Shown here: piece by piece, positions 33,956-43,657 of the stretch
Layout of the letters: every line of letters starts with the position of its first letter
How positions within the stretch are numbered: the stretch's first letter is position 1
Assembly: GCA_030690315.1 (NCBI GenBank)
Contig: JAUYGY010000036.1
Span: 62,001 to 126,000, forward strand
Origin: Aequorivita sp.
GTDB lineage: Bacteria > Bacteroidota > Bacteroidia > Flavobacteriales > Flavobacteriaceae
DNA length: 64,000 nucleotides
Reading direction: 5' to 3'
Notes under the pieces: model-generated
The model's database searches: none
Told to the model about the DNA's origin: nothing
The model's input: the letters and a program-made list of their open reading frames with translations, nothing else
Made by a program: the position numbers and the translations under genes

Positions 33956-36370
33956 ATGAACGTAGTAAAAAGAGACGGCCGAAAAGAGCCAATGATGTTC
34001 GATAAAATCACGGCCCGCGTGCGCAAATTGTGCTATGGTTTAAACGAATTGGTAGATCCCGTAAAAGTCGCGATGCGCGTTATTGAAGGGCTTTACGACG
34101 GTGTAACTACCAGCGAACTTGATAACTTAGCTGCGGAAATTGCTGCAACAATGACCACCTCGCACCCAGATTATGCACGTTTGGCGGCACGAATCTCTGT
34201 TTCCAACCTTCATAAAAACACCAAAAAATCATTTTCTGAAGTAATGACGGATCTTTACGAATATGTAAATCCACGCACGGGAAAGAAAGCGCCATTGCTG
34301 AGCGATGAGGTTTTTGAAGTCATAAAAAACAATGCAGAGGAACTTGATTCAACAATAATTTATAACCGAGATTTTGGGTATGATTATTTCGGATTTAAAA
34401 CCTTGGAACGTTCCTATTTGTTGAAGTTGAATGGAAAAATCGTTGAGCGCCCACAACATATGTTGATGCGGGTTTCCGTGGGAATTCATTTGGATGATTT
34501 GGCTTCGGTGAAAGAAACCTACGAGTTGATGTCCAAAAAATATTTCACACACGCTACCCCAACCCTTTTTAACAGCGGGACGCCAAAACCACAGATGTCT
34601 TCCTGCTTTTTGCTTGCAATGAAAGACGATAGCATCGATGGAATTTACGATACATTAAAACAGACCGCAAAAATCTCGCAATCTGCCGGCGGAATTGGTC
34701 TTTCAATCCACAACGTTCGCGCAACGGGATCTTACATTTCGGGAACCAACGGCACTTCAAATGGAATTGTGCCGATGCTTCGCGTTTTTAACGACACTGC
34801 ACGATACGTGGACCAAGGCGGTGGAAAACGTAAAGGTTCTTTCGCGATATATGTTGAACCTTGGCATGCTGATATTTTCGACTTTTTGGATTTGAAAAAG
34901 AATCATGGAAAAGAAGAAATGCGTGCCCGCGATCTTTTTTACGCGATGTGGATTCCAGATTTATTTATGGAGCGCGTACAAACAGATGCGGAATGGACGT
35001 TGATGTGCCCGAACGAGTGTCCGGGGCTTTTTGAATGCCACAGCGAGGAATTTGAAGCACTTTACCATAAATACGAATCTGAAAATAAAGGTAGAAAAAC
35101 CGTAAAGGCACGTGAGCTTTGGGAGAAAATCCTTGAATCGCAAATTGAAACCGGAACGCCGTATATGCTTTATAAAGATGCGGCAAATCGAAAGAGTAAT
35201 CAAAAGAATTTGGGAACTATCCGTTCTTCAAACTTGTGTACCGAGATTATGGAATTCACATCCAAAGATGAGGTTGCGGTTTGTAATTTGGCTTCCATCG
35301 CATTGCCAATGTTTGTAAAAAATGGCGAGTTTGATCATAAAGAACTTTTCAGAGTAACCAAACGTGTTACAAAGAACCTGAACCGCGTAATTGACAGAAA
35401 TTACTATCCGGTAATTGAGGCGCAAAACTCGAATTTCCGCCATCGTCCGGTTGGTCTGGGAATCCAAGGATTGGCAGATGCTTTTATTATGCTTCGCTTG
35501 CCTTTTACCAGCGACGAAGCCAAGAAATTGAACCAAGAAATTTTTGAAACTCTTTATTTTGCTGCACTTACAGCTTCAATGGAAGAGGCAAAAGTGGATG
35601 GTGTTTATGAAAGCTATAAAGGTTCACCAATTTCCGAAGGTTTATTTCAGCATAATTTATGGGGAATAAAAGACGAGGAATTGAGCGGGCGTTGGGATTG
35701 GAAAAAACTTAGAAAGGAAATTAAGAAAAGCGGGGTGCGAAACTCGCTTTTGGTAGCGCCGATGCCAACTGCTTCCACATCGCAGATTCTTGGCAACAAT
35801 GAAGCTTTTGAACCATATACTTCAAACATTTATACACGGCGTGTACTTTCTGGGGAATTCATTGTTGTGAATCAGCATCTTTTGGAAGATTTGGTACAGC
35901 TTGGCCTTTGGAATGAAGATTTAAAGGAAGAAATTATGCACGCTAATGGTTCAGTTCAGGATATTGAAATAATTCCGCAGGAATTGAAGGAGCTTTACAA
36001 AACAGTTTGGGAACTTTCTATGAAAGATATTATTGATATGAGCCGTCAACGTGGCTATTTCATTGATCAAAGCCAATCATTGAACCTCTTTATGGAAAAC
36101 GCGAATATGGCAAAACTCACTTCAATGCACTTTTATGCTTGGAAGAGTGGTTTAAAAACGGGAATGTATTATCTACGTACAAAAAGTGCCGTGGATGCTA
36201 TTAAATTCACCCTTAAAAAAGAAGAAAAAAAGGAAACTGTTGAAGCTGAGGTTACGGCAATTGTAGCAGAGGATATTTCAACTAAACCAATGACTCCGCA
36301 AGAATTGCGTGAGATGTTAGCACAATCCAAAAACGCTGCGGATGACGATTGTTTGATGTGCGGCTCATAA
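33956..36370 (+). CDS. nrdA: Class Ia ribonucleotide reductase, alpha subunit
   Basis: An 804-residue catalytic subunit. The N-terminal ATP-cone ([17 protein letters not shown]) is present, so dATP inhibition of overall activity is expected. Catalytic features are the redox cysteine in PQMSSCFLL, the radical cysteine Cys428 in NLCTEIMEF, the [16 protein letters not shown] loop and the C-terminal CLMCGS pair (Cys799, Cys802) that re-reduces the active site. A terminator with a GAAGG/CCTTC core follows at about 36420. Confidence 0.97.
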   Translation: MNVVKRDGRKEPMMFDKITARVRKLCYGLNELVDPVKVAMRVIEGLYDGVTTSELDNLAAEIAATMTTSHPDYARLAARISVSNLHKNTKKSFSEVMTDLYEYVNPRTGKKAPLLSDEVFEVIKNNAEELDSTIIYNRDFGYDYFGFKTLERSYLLKLNGKIVERPQHMLMRVSVGIHLDDLASVKETYELMSKKYFTHATPTLFNSGTPKPQMSSCFLLAMKDDSIDGIYDTLKQTAKISQSAGGIGLSIHNVRATGSYISGTNGTSNGIVPMLRVFNDTARYVDQGGGKRKGSFAIYVEPWHADIFDFLDLKKNHGKEEMRARDLFYAMWIPDLFMERVQTDAEWTLMCPNECPGLFECHSEEFEALYHKYESENKGRKTVKARELWEKILESQIETGTPYMLYKDAANRKSNQKNLGTIRSSNLCTEIMEFTSKDEVAVCNLASIALPMFVKNGEFDHKELFRVTKRVTKNLNRVIDRNYYPVIEAQNSNFRHRPVGLGIQGLADAFIMLRLPFTSDEAKKLNQEIFETLYFAALTASMEEAKVDGVYESYKGSPISEGLFQHNLWGIKDEELSGRWDWKKLRKEIKKSGVRNSLLVAPMPTASTSQILGNNEAFEPYTSNIYTRRVLSGEFIVVNQHLLEDLVQLGLWNEDLKEEIMHANGSVQDIEIIPQELKELYKTVWELSMKDIIDMSRQRGYFIDQSQSLNLFMENANMAKLTSMHFYAWKSGLKTGMYYLRTKSAVDAIKFTLKKEEKKETVEAEVTAIVAEDISTKPMTPQELREMLAQSKNAADDDCLMCGS

Positions 36371-36420
36371 AATTCCCGAGTGGGGGATATCCTCTTTAAG
36401 TTTATATAATTTTCTATTTT

Positions 36421-36450
36421 AAAAAAGGAAGGTGAAAGCCTTCTTTTTTT
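36421..36450 (+). terminator. Terminator after nrdA
   Basis: A purine-rich arm AAAAAAGGAAGG and a pyrimidine-rich arm CCTTCTTTTTTT around a 6-base loop, with one bulged base, followed by T's. Confidence 0.65.
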
Positions 36451-36561
36451 ATTGAAAAAACAAAAACAGAGGGGAGTTTTTCACCTTAAGAAAGAATGGG
36501 CTTATATTTTTTTTGTTTAGCTTTATAATCATAGAACGGTCTTGCAAGTGCAGGGTTTATA

Positions 36562-36600
36562 TTAACCTTATCATAACTCGGGCTTAACCTTAAATTTACA
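36562..36600 (+). promoter_or_regulatory. Pho box of pstS: four half-sites at 11-bp period
   Basis: Half-sites TTAACC (36562), ATAACT (36573), TTAACC (36584) and TTTACA (36595) start exactly 11 bases apart, one DNA turn, as direct repeats on the sense strand. The spacing and TTAACA-like core match the direct-repeat sites of PhoB/PhoP-type regulators. The last half-site ends 9 bases before the -7 element at 36610. Confidence 0.75.
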
Positions 36601-36609
36601 TTAAAAGGA

Positions 36610-36617
36610 GTTCTTTG
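36610..36617 (+). promoter_or_regulatory. Degenerate -7 element of pstS
   Basis: GTTCTTTG keeps the TTTG half of TAnnTTTG but not the TA. The identical octamer occurs at the same distance from the Pho box of the porin gene. Such a weak promoter is expected to need the activator. Confidence 0.6.
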
Positions 36618-36697
36618 CATCACCAAAAACGGTAACGGGGCAACGCCTTAATAATCAAATGGTGATTATAAATTTGAATTATTTAAACAGAATAGAT

Positions 36698-37654
36698 ATG
36701 AAAAAATTATTTGGATTAGCCTTTTTAGCAGTAGCGAGTATTGGCTGTAATAATCTTGAAAATGATAAATCCATCTCCATTGATGGTTCAAGCACCGTTT
36801 TTCCTGTAACAGCAGCGGTTGCAGAAAAATATAGGAAGGTAGAGCCAAAAATACACGTTACCATTGGGGTTTCAGGCACAGGGGGCGGTTTTCAGAAATT
36901 TACCAGAGGCAGCACCAATCTTTCCAATGCTTCTCGGTCCATCTCTGAAAGTGAAATAGCTCTTGCGAAGAATAACAAAATTGAATATGTGGAACTGGAA
37001 GTGGCGTATGATGGCCTTGCGGTAGTTGTACACCCTGATAATACTTGGGCAGATTCCATTACCGTAGAAGATTTGAAAAGAATTTGGGAGCCCGCTGCCC
37101 AGGGAAAAATTACACATTGGAACCAAATAAACCCTGCGTGGCCCAACGAAGAAATGCACCTTTTTGGCCCAGGCGTGGCATCGGGTACTTTTGATTATTT
37201 CACAGAGGCCGTGGTTGGCGAAAGTGGTGCCAGCCGTGGTGATTTCACAGCCAGTGAAGATGATAACGTTTTGGTTCAAGGCGTGTCCGGAGATAAATAT
37301 GGATTGGGTTTTTTCGGTATAGCTTACTTTGAAGCAAATAAGGATAAGCTCAAACTCGTGGGCGTGGATTCAGGGAATGGTCCGGTTAAGCCAACAACTG
37401 AAACCATAAAAAACGGAACATACTCTCCTTTATCCAGACCCTTGTTTCTTTATGTGAACAGTTCTTCTCTTGAAAATATGGAAGTAGTTAATTTTGTGAA
37501 ATATTATTTGCAAAATGTTGGGGGGATTGCAAAAGATGTGGGTTATGTAGCTTTAACGGAAGAGGAGTATGCGCGGGAAATCAAGAAATTCAATAGTTTT
37601 GTTGAAAAACACACCCCTTCTGGAGTTGAAAGTAATAAGGCTGCTAATGAGTAA
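36698..37654 (+). CDS. pstS: Phosphate-binding lipoprotein PstS
   Basis: A 318-residue lipoprotein (lipobox SIGC, Cys17) that captures phosphate for the PstCAB importer. The start at 36698 is chosen because the signal peptide begins there; the frame is open 39 bases further up. Phosphate-loop motifs are visible: [22 protein letters not shown] and SGASRGDF. The C-terminal tail is Glu-rich. It heads pstS-pstC-pstA-pstB-phoU behind a four-half-site Pho box with a ~75-base leader. Confidence 0.96.
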   Translation: MKKLFGLAFLAVASIGCNNLENDKSISIDGSSTVFPVTAAVAEKYRKVEPKIHVTIGVSGTGGGFQKFTRGSTNLSNASRSISESEIALAKNNKIEYVELEVAYDGLAVVVHPDNTWADSITVEDLKRIWEPAAQGKITHWNQINPAWPNEEMHLFGPGVASGTFDYFTEAVVGESGASRGDFTASEDDNVLVQGVSGDKYGLGFFGIAYFEANKDKLKLVGVDSGNGPVKPTTETIKNGTYSPLSRPLFLYVNSSSLENMEVVNFVKYYLQNVGGIAKDVGYVALTEEEYAREIKKFNSFVEKHTPSGVESNKAANE

Positions 37655-37729
37655 ATGAATAAAGCAAGTGGTCATATTTCTAAAAATCTCGCTATTCATT
37701 GCTAACTTAAATATAATCTTTCAACCAAA

Positions 37730-38608
37730 ATGCGCAAACTAAAGGAACTGCTAATTGAGAGAACCTTGCTATCAAGTGCCCTCGTTACCATAGCAGTTAC
37801 TGTTGGCATCATTCTGGTTTTATCCATTCAAGCTTTTGCTTTTTTTAGTGAAGTTTCCATTATAGACTTTCTTACCGATACCAAGTGGACCCCCTTGTTT
37901 ACGGAAAAACATTTTGGGATTTTGCCTTTGTTGGCCGGTACGCTACTCACTTCTTTTATTGCAATTGCATTTGCGGTTCCCGTTGGTTTATCCATTAGTA
38001 TCTATTTAAGTGAATATGCGCCCAAGAGTTTCCGGCGAACCATAAAACCGGCTTTGGAATTATTGGCTGGCGTACCAACAGTGGTTTACGGCTTTTTCGC
38101 ATTGACCGTAGTAACGCCTTTCCTGCAAGGTTTTATGCCCGGGCTTTCTGGCTTTAATTCCCTTTCGGCGGGATTGGTAATGGGGGTAATGATTATCCCC
38201 TACATTTCTTCTTTAAGTGAAGATGCGTTGCATGCGGTTCCATATTCATTAAGGGAAGCTGCTTATGGAATGGGCTCTACAAAACTTCAGAATGCTTTTA
38301 AAGTAATCGTCCCAGCGGCATCATCGGGAATTATTGCGTCCATCATTTTGGCGATTTCACGCGCCATAGGCGAAACAATGATTGTGGCTATTGCGGCAGG
38401 GCAACAGCCACGTTTAACTTTAGATCCCACAGTTCCCATTGAAACCATTACCACATACATTGTGCAGGTTAGCTTGGGCGATGTACCACATGATTCCCTC
38501 GAGTATAGAACCATTTTTGCTGCGGGAATTGCCCTTTTTGCATTTACGTTCCTGTTAAACACCCTAAGTTATAAGGCACGAAAAAAATTCCAGGAGAAAT
38601 ATGAATAA
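37730..38608 (+). CDS. pstC: Phosphate ABC transporter permease PstC
   Basis: A 292-residue permease with six membrane helices. The binding-protein-dependent transport signature is present in EAAYGMGSTKLQNAFKVIVP, and the conserved arginine/glutamate pair region (SRAIGETM) fits phosphate permeases. It lies 75 bases after pstS and overlaps pstA by 8 bases. Confidence 0.95.
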   Translation: MRKLKELLIERTLLSSALVTIAVTVGIILVLSIQAFAFFSEVSIIDFLTDTKWTPLFTEKHFGILPLLAGTLLTSFIAIAFAVPVGLSISIYLSEYAPKSFRRTIKPALELLAGVPTVVYGFFALTVVTPFLQGFMPGLSGFNSLSAGLVMGVMIIPYISSLSEDALHAVPYSLREAAYGMGSTKLQNAFKVIVPAASSGIIASIILAISRAIGETMIVAIAAGQQPRLTLDPTVPIETITTYIVQVSLGDVPHDSLEYRTIFAAGIALFAFTFLLNTLSYKARKKFQEKYE

Positions 38609-39455
38609 TATCACCAAAAACAGGCTGAAGAATAATGCTTTTAAGGTATGGGGCATCGCTTGTACCTTGTTGGGTTTGGTGTTATTGGCCATATTTATTG
38701 GCTCCATTTTAATGGATGGCCTGCAACGGATTAGTTGGGAATTTATAACAGAACTGCCCTCAAGATTTGTGGACCAAGGCGGAATTTTCACTGCCCTAAT
38801 GGGAAGCGTTTGGATTTTAGTGCTAACTACTTTTATAGCTTTACCGCTGGGGATAGCCGCCGCTATTTATCTTGAAGAATATTCGAAAAAAAATAAATTG
38901 TCCTCGCTATTGGAAATTAATATTTCAAATTTAGCAGGAGTACCTTCCATAATTTATGGTTTATTGGGTTTGGAAATATTCGCGCGTATTATGCAAATGG
39001 GGGCAAGCATTTTAGCGGGAAGTTTTACACTAGCATTGTTGATCCTGCCCATTATTATTGTATCAACACGCGAAGCCATTAAGGCCGTTCCAAAATCCAT
39101 TCGGGATGCATCTTTTGCCCTGGGGGCCTCCAAATGGCAAACCGTTTATCATCAATTATTGCCAGCTTCGTTTGGCGGTATTTTAACCGGGATCATTCTT
39201 GCTCTATCGCGGGCGGTGGGCGAAACGGCACCTTTAATCGTGATTGGCGCATTGGCCTATGTGCCTTTCGCACCAAGCACTCCAATGGATCAGTTCACAG
39301 TATTGCCAATCCAAATATTCAATTGGATTTCCATGCCCCAGCATGGTTTTGAGCAAAACGCTGCTGCAGCCATTATTATCCTTTTGTTCATTACCTTTGC
39401 TATGAACGGGATAGCGGTTTATTATAGAAACAGGTGGCAGAAAAAATTTAAATAG
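38601..39455 (+). CDS. pstA: Phosphate ABC transporter permease PstA
   Basis: A 284-residue permease, partner of PstC, with six membrane helices. The EAA-like loop is [20 protein letters not shown] and the family motif [10 protein letters not shown] is intact. The start overlaps the pstC stop region by 8 bases, indicating coupled translation. Confidence 0.95.
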   Translation: MNNITKNRLKNNAFKVWGIACTLLGLVLLAIFIGSILMDGLQRISWEFITELPSRFVDQGGIFTALMGSVWILVLTTFIALPLGIAAAIYLEEYSKKNKLSSLLEINISNLAGVPSIIYGLLGLEIFARIMQMGASILAGSFTLALLILPIIIVSTREAIKAVPKSIRDASFALGASKWQTVYHQLLPASFGGILTGIILALSRAVGETAPLIVIGALAYVPFAPSTPMDQFTVLPIQIFNWISMPQHGFEQNAAAAIIILLFITFAMNGIAVYYRNRWQKKFK

Positions 39456-39472
39456 CAACAAGTTATTGTACC

Positions 39473-40273
39473 ATGGAAAAAGAAAAAAAGGCAGAAGTTA
39501 TAGACAGCAGCCTCAAACGAAAATATAAGATTGAAGCCAAGGAAGTAAAGGTTTGGTATGGCGATTTCATGGCAATAAAAGGAATCGATATGAACATTAA
39601 AGCCAATAGCGTAACGGCTTTCATCGGGCCTTCAGGTTGCGGAAAATCTACTTTTTTGAGGTTGTTCAATAGAATGAACGATTATATAGATGATTTTAGG
39701 ATGGAGGGCAAGATCTTCATTGACGACAACAACATTAATAAGAAAAAAGTAAACGTTGAGAAACTTCGGAAAGAGGTGGGTATGGTGTTCCAAAAACCTA
39801 ACCCTTTTCCCAAATCTATTTTCGAGAACGTGGCCTACGGGTTGAGAATTCAGGGAATAAAGGATAAAACCTTTTTGAATGAACGTGTGGAAGATTCCTT
39901 AAAACAAGTAGCCCTTTGGAATGAGGTTAAAGACGATCTAAATAAATCTGCCTTGGCCCTTTCCGGAGGACAACAACAACGATTGTGCATAGCCAGAACC
40001 TTGGCCGTGGAGCCTTCAATAATTTTAATGGATGAACCCACATCTGCCCTAGACCCACTTTCCACCGCCAAGATTGAAGAGTTAATATTTCAACTGAAAG
40101 AAAAATACACTATTGTTATCGTTACACATAATATGCAGCAGGCTAGCCGCATCAGTAATCACACAGCTTTTTTCTATATGGGCGAACTTATTGAATACGA
40201 TCAAACAAAAAAAATCTTCACCCATCCTGAAAAAAAACAGACTGAGGATTATATTACCGGACGTTTCGGATAA
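39473..40273 (+). CDS. pstB: Phosphate ABC transporter ATPase PstB
   Basis: A 266-residue ATPase of the phosphate importer. Walker A is GPSGCGKS (52-59), the signature is LSGGQQQR, and Walker B is [25 protein letters not shown] after Walker A is typical of PstB. The first ~20 residues are a basic extension slightly longer than usual. It lies 17 bases after pstA and 17 bases before phoU. Confidence 0.97.
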   Translation: MEKEKKAEVIDSSLKRKYKIEAKEVKVWYGDFMAIKGIDMNIKANSVTAFIGPSGCGKSTFLRLFNRMNDYIDDFRMEGKIFIDDNNINKKKVNVEKLRKEVGMVFQKPNPFPKSIFENVAYGLRIQGIKDKTFLNERVEDSLKQVALWNEVKDDLNKSALALSGGQQQRLCIARTLAVEPSIILMDEPTSALDPLSTAKIEELIFQLKEKYTIVIVTHNMQQASRISNHTAFFYMGELIEYDQTKKIFTHPEKKQTEDYITGRFG

Positions 40274-40290
40274 TAAAAAACCATTACGTT

Positions 40291-40965
40291 ATGATAAACA
40301 TAGAAATATATTTGGAATCATTAAAACAGGCAGGCCTTGAAATGATGGAGCTGTGCCATAAACAAATGCTCAAATCCAAAGAGGCTTTTACGACCCACAA
40401 CAGCGATTTGGCCGAAGAGGTGATCCATACAGAAAACAGAGTAAATGCTCTTGACCTTAAAATAGACCGTGACTGTGAAAGATTTATAGCCCTTCGGACT
40501 CCTGTGGCGGGAGACCTAAGATTTGTTTTGGCCTTAAGAAAAATTAATTTTGACCTCGAGCGTATTGGCGATAATGCTTATGGAATCTCTAGGTATATAG
40601 CTGAAATAGATCTGCCAATCGATAAAAAATTAATGGATCAGCTGCGCTTCGAGGAAATGTATGATTGTTCGCTAACGATGATGGAGGATATAACTCAAGC
40701 CTATATTGATGATGACACCAAAAAAGCCAGAAAGGTTTTCAAAAAGGACAAACTATTGAACAAGATAAATTCCGGCGCTTTCAAAATAATATGTGATGAA
40801 GTGAAAAAAGAACCCAATTTAATAGATCAATATTTACTTCTTTTTTCGGTGATAAAAAAAATTGAACGTATAGGCGATCTGATTACAAATATTGCCGAGG
40901 AAATTATTTTTTACCACGAAGCCGAAGTATTAAAGCACAGGAAAAAGAAGAAAGTACCCAAATAA
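40291..40965 (+). CDS. phoU: Phosphate signalling protein PhoU
   Basis: A 224-residue protein of two three-helix PhoU repeats with the metal-binding E(R)xxDxxxNI-type motifs (LERIGDNAYGIS and IERIGDLITNIAEE). PhoU links the Pst transporter to the PhoR kinase and represses the Pho response when phosphate is sufficient. It is the last gene of the pst operon. The phoB/phoR genes themselves are not in this window. Confidence 0.95.
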   Translation: MINIEIYLESLKQAGLEMMELCHKQMLKSKEAFTTHNSDLAEEVIHTENRVNALDLKIDRDCERFIALRTPVAGDLRFVLALRKINFDLERIGDNAYGISRYIAEIDLPIDKKLMDQLRFEEMYDCSLTMMEDITQAYIDDDTKKARKVFKKDKLLNKINSGAFKIICDEVKKEPNLIDQYLLLFSVIKKIERIGDLITNIAEEIIFYHEAEVLKHRKKKKVPK

Positions 40966-40990
40966 AACGTCTATTTATTCGTCGCTTTCC

Positions 40991-41139
40991 CTAAAGATAA
41001 AAGTTATAAGTTAAACGGTATCCTTCATTGAAATAATAAGGTTTTAACATGTCAATTTCCTCATCAGTGTATTTCACTTTGTCTTGGGCAAAAGCAAGAC
41101 TGCAGACCTAAGTGCAATGGATATAAATTTGAGTTTCAT
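40991..41139 (-). pseudogene. Frameshifted remnant of a small secreted protein
   Basis: On the minus strand an ATG at 41139 opens a signal-peptide-like start (MKLKFISIALRS) that stops early. In the next frame the sequence continues naturally as SLAFAQDKVKYTDEEIDML and ends KPYYFNEGYRLTYNFYL at a TAG (40991-40993). The two parts together make a ~49-residue exported protein split by a one-base loss near the signal cleavage site. It fits no family I know. It lies between phoU and the pit transporter gene. A functional dual-frame arrangement or sequencing error cannot be excluded. Confidence 0.5.
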
Positions 41140-41235
41140 TTTTATTTGGCTTTAGTATTTCTGCAGCAATATTCCAACAGTAGTTTTGAAAGGTGAATTT
41201 CTTATGCCGAAAATCATTTCCTTAAACCCCCAAAA

Positions 41236-41251
41236 TAGGGCAAATGCCCTA
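41236..41251. promoter_or_regulatory. Palindrome TAGGGC-AAAT-GCCCTA
   Basis: Perfect 6-bp GC-rich arms around a 4-bp AT centre, in an AT-rich gap, about 100 bases upstream of the frameshifted small gene on the minus strand. It looks like a dimeric-repressor or LuxR/NarL-type operator. The regulator is unknown. No T run follows, so it is not a terminator. Confidence 0.45.
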
Positions 41252-41289
41252 TACAATGGATTGCGTTTTTTAGAATTGTATCCAAATAA

Positions 41290-41314
41290 AAAGGAGCCTA
41301 TTGAAGGCTCCTTT
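41290..41314. terminator. Terminator after the pit gene
   Basis: A 9-bp stem AAAGGAGCC/GGCTCCTTT (41290-41298 with 41306-41314), with a T-rich tail on the minus strand, 20 bases after the pit stop codon. Confidence 0.85.
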
Positions 41315-41334
41315 ATTTATTTTGAATGAAACAA

Positions 41335-43578
41335 TTAGGTTTTTTTGTAGTTAGTATAATATTCTTCCATCAGGTTCATTAATGCCGTTACCAAATCTTT
41401 GGTTTCCAGCAAAAGACTAAAATACAATGTGGTATTTTTTGGGCTGGATTCCTCGGTACGGGTTCGCGCTATCTGTTTTTCAATTTTATAGGAAAGGTTC
41501 GCAAAAATTTCTTCTTTTTTATTGAGTACGTTTTTAATTCTTTGGAATTCTTTTTTATTGAAAATGTCCTCAATTTCATTAAATAGTTCTTCCAAGCGCT
41601 GGTCCATTTCCTGCAGATCCTTTATTTGGTTGAAGCGCAACGCTTTGTGATTGTTATTTACGTGCTTGTAACTTGCCTTCGAAATAAATTCCAATGATTG
41701 TACTACATCTGTTAAATAGCCAAGAATCGTAATATAGAAGTTACTTCCGCGAACGCTGGTTTCTTCCAGGTTTTTGATGAAATAGAATATGTTATCACGT
41801 AATTCTTCCACTTCATCGTTCAGCTTGTTTACGCCTTTTTTGCTCTTTTTTAGTTTTTTTGTGTCCTGTTTTGCCAAACCGCGAAGCATATCGCTGTATA
41901 TTTTGTTTGAACGGGAAACCACATTACTAATGTTTTCCGCACTTTCCATTATTATTCCCTGAATGGTTTGGCTTTCGGCTTTCTTGAGGCCGGTTTTATT
42001 AAATTTCAGCTTTACCATATTTTTGTGTGAAAGGTAATTTCTAACCAATAGTATAATGGCCAGCAATAATAGGACGGCTATCATAGCGCCTTTACCAATA
42101 TAAATTAAATACGTTAAAGTGCCCGCAATTGTGAAGGCGACCAAAGCTGTAAGAAACCATCCTCCAATAACATTAAGCACACCCGCTACACGATATACGC
42201 CGCTTTCACGTCCCCAAGCCCTATCGGCCAAGGAACTACCCATTGCAACCATAAAGGTTACATAAGTAGTGGAGAGTGGCAATTTCAGGGATGTTGCCGT
42301 AGCTATCAGAATACCGGCAACAACTAAGTTTACGGAAGCCCTAACATGGTCAAAGGCCGGAAGTTCGTATGTTTTATGTTTGGGTAAATTTATGACCGGT
42401 TTTTCAAAACGTTTGTCAATTTTCTCCATTGAATTTTTTGGAACAATCATTCCGAAGGCCTGTGAAATTTTTGTGCCCCCTTTTACAAGAAAACGCGCTA
42501 GGAAGTGGGGATTAAATTTTTCGCTCCCATCACTTTGTCTGGACAATCCAATTTCGGTTTCGGTTACGGAACGCGCCTTTTTTGAAAACCAAAGCGTAAC
42601 CACCATGATGCCTCCCGAAATGAACAGGATTAAAGGTTCGGCTGGAACCTTATTGTTAAGGCTTTCCATGGAAAACTCACTTGCACTTATTCCAGAAGCA
42701 GTCCAGTCCAGATAGGCGTGATAACCGGCCATGGGCACTCCGATAAAATTCACCAAATCATTCCCCGCAAAGGCAAGTGCCAATGAAAATGTACCTACGC
42801 CAATAACAACAATCAAAATACTTTTTTTGAAAATCATCATAAAAAGGTGTGAAAATACGGTAAGCACAATGAAGCTAATTCCCACTAAATACAACGTGTC
42901 CTGTTCAATAATATCTTTAAATACATCATAATACGGTGTTCCCTTTAAACCCTTCACAAAAATAAAATAGAAGATTGACGTTAATGCCAAGCCTCCAAAA
43001 ATGGCTCCGAAACTCTTAACTTTTGTTTCATAATGAAACGTAAATATTAACCTGGATACATATTGTACTATGGCTCCTATAGTAAAGGCAATAAACACAG
43101 AAAGAATGATACCTGTAATAATGTCTGTGGCTTTGTCCACATTTATGTAGCTGGCCAGATCCTGGATAGTTTGTGAATCACTATGCCCAATTTTTATCAA
43201 TGCCATTACCACGGCCGCCCCAAAGAGGTTAAAAACAATTGAAACGGTGGTTGAGGTTGGAATTCCTATGGTATTGAAGAAATCGAGCAACAAAATATCG
43301 GCAATCATAACGGCCATGAAAATGATCATGATTTCATCAAAAAAGAATTGCTGCGGCACAAATATTCCATTTCGGGCCACTTCCATCATTCCATTGGAAA
43401 AAATGGTTCCAATAAAAATCCCCAAACTGGCAATTATCAAAATCATTTTCATTGGAATGGCTTTGGAGCCAATTGCCGAGTTGAGGAAGTTAACCGCATC
43501 ATTACTCACTCCCACGATTAAATCGGTAACGGCAAGAACGCCCAAGGCGATGATCATCAATAAATAAAGATTATCCAT
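41335..43578 (-). CDS. pit: Pit-family inorganic phosphate transporter with C-terminal PhoU-like domain
   Basis: A 747-residue protein. The first ~530 residues are a PiT transporter with the duplicated signature: GVSNDAVNFLNSAIGS plus TSTTVSIVFNLFG, and FAGNDLVNFIGVPMAG plus LPLSTTYVTFMVAMGSSLADRAWGRE. The last ~200 residues are charged helices (DTKKLKKSKKGVNKLNDEVEEL and following) resembling PhoU-like regulators (PitA-associated DUF47). It imports phosphate, or metal phosphate, with low affinity using the proton or sodium gradient. It has its own Pho box (43630-43646) although the porin gene upstream is on the same strand. Confidence 0.93.
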   Translation of the reverse strand: MDNLYLLMIIALGVLAVTDLIVGVSNDAVNFLNSAIGSKAIPMKMILIIASLGIFIGTIFSNGMMEVARNGIFVPQQFFFDEIMIIFMAVMIADILLLDFFNTIGIPTSTTVSIVFNLFGAAVVMALIKIGHSDSQTIQDLASYINVDKATDIITGIILSVFIAFTIGAIVQYVSRLIFTFHYETKVKSFGAIFGGLALTSIFYFIFVKGLKGTPYYDVFKDIIEQDTLYLVGISFIVLTVFSHLFMMIFKKSILIVVIGVGTFSLALAFAGNDLVNFIGVPMAGYHAYLDWTASGISASEFSMESLNNKVPAEPLILFISGGIMVVTLWFSKKARSVTETEIGLSRQSDGSEKFNPHFLARFLVKGGTKISQAFGMIVPKNSMEKIDKRFEKPVINLPKHKTYELPAFDHVRASVNLVVAGILIATATSLKLPLSTTYVTFMVAMGSSLADRAWGRESGVYRVAGVLNVIGGWFLTALVAFTIAGTLTYLIYIGKGAMIAVLLLLAIILLVRNYLSHKNMVKLKFNKTGLKKAESQTIQGIIMESAENISNVVSRSNKIYSDMLRGLAKQDTKKLKKSKKGVNKLNDEVEELRDNIFYFIKNLEETSVRGSNFYITILGYLTDVVQSLEFISKASYKHVNNNHKALRFNQIKDLQEMDQRLEELFNEIEDIFNKKEFQRIKNVLNKKEEIFANLSYKIEKQIARTRTEESSPKNTTLYFSLLLETKDLVTALMNLMEEYYTNYKKT

Positions 43579-43601
43579 TTGTTTTATTAATTAAACTGGT
43601 G

Positions 43602-43646
43602 CAAATTTCCCATTTAAAATAGGATTAATTGTTATTAAACTGTTAA
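43602..43646 (-). promoter_or_regulatory. Pho-box promoter of pit
   Basis: On the sense (minus) strand the half-sites are TTAACA (43646-43641) and ATAACA (43635-43630), 11 bases apart. A -7 octamer GAAATTTG (43609-43602) follows 20 bases later, that is 9 plus one 11-bp turn. The predicted leader is under 20 bases. Confidence 0.65.
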
Positions 43647-43657
43647 CTGTATTTTGT

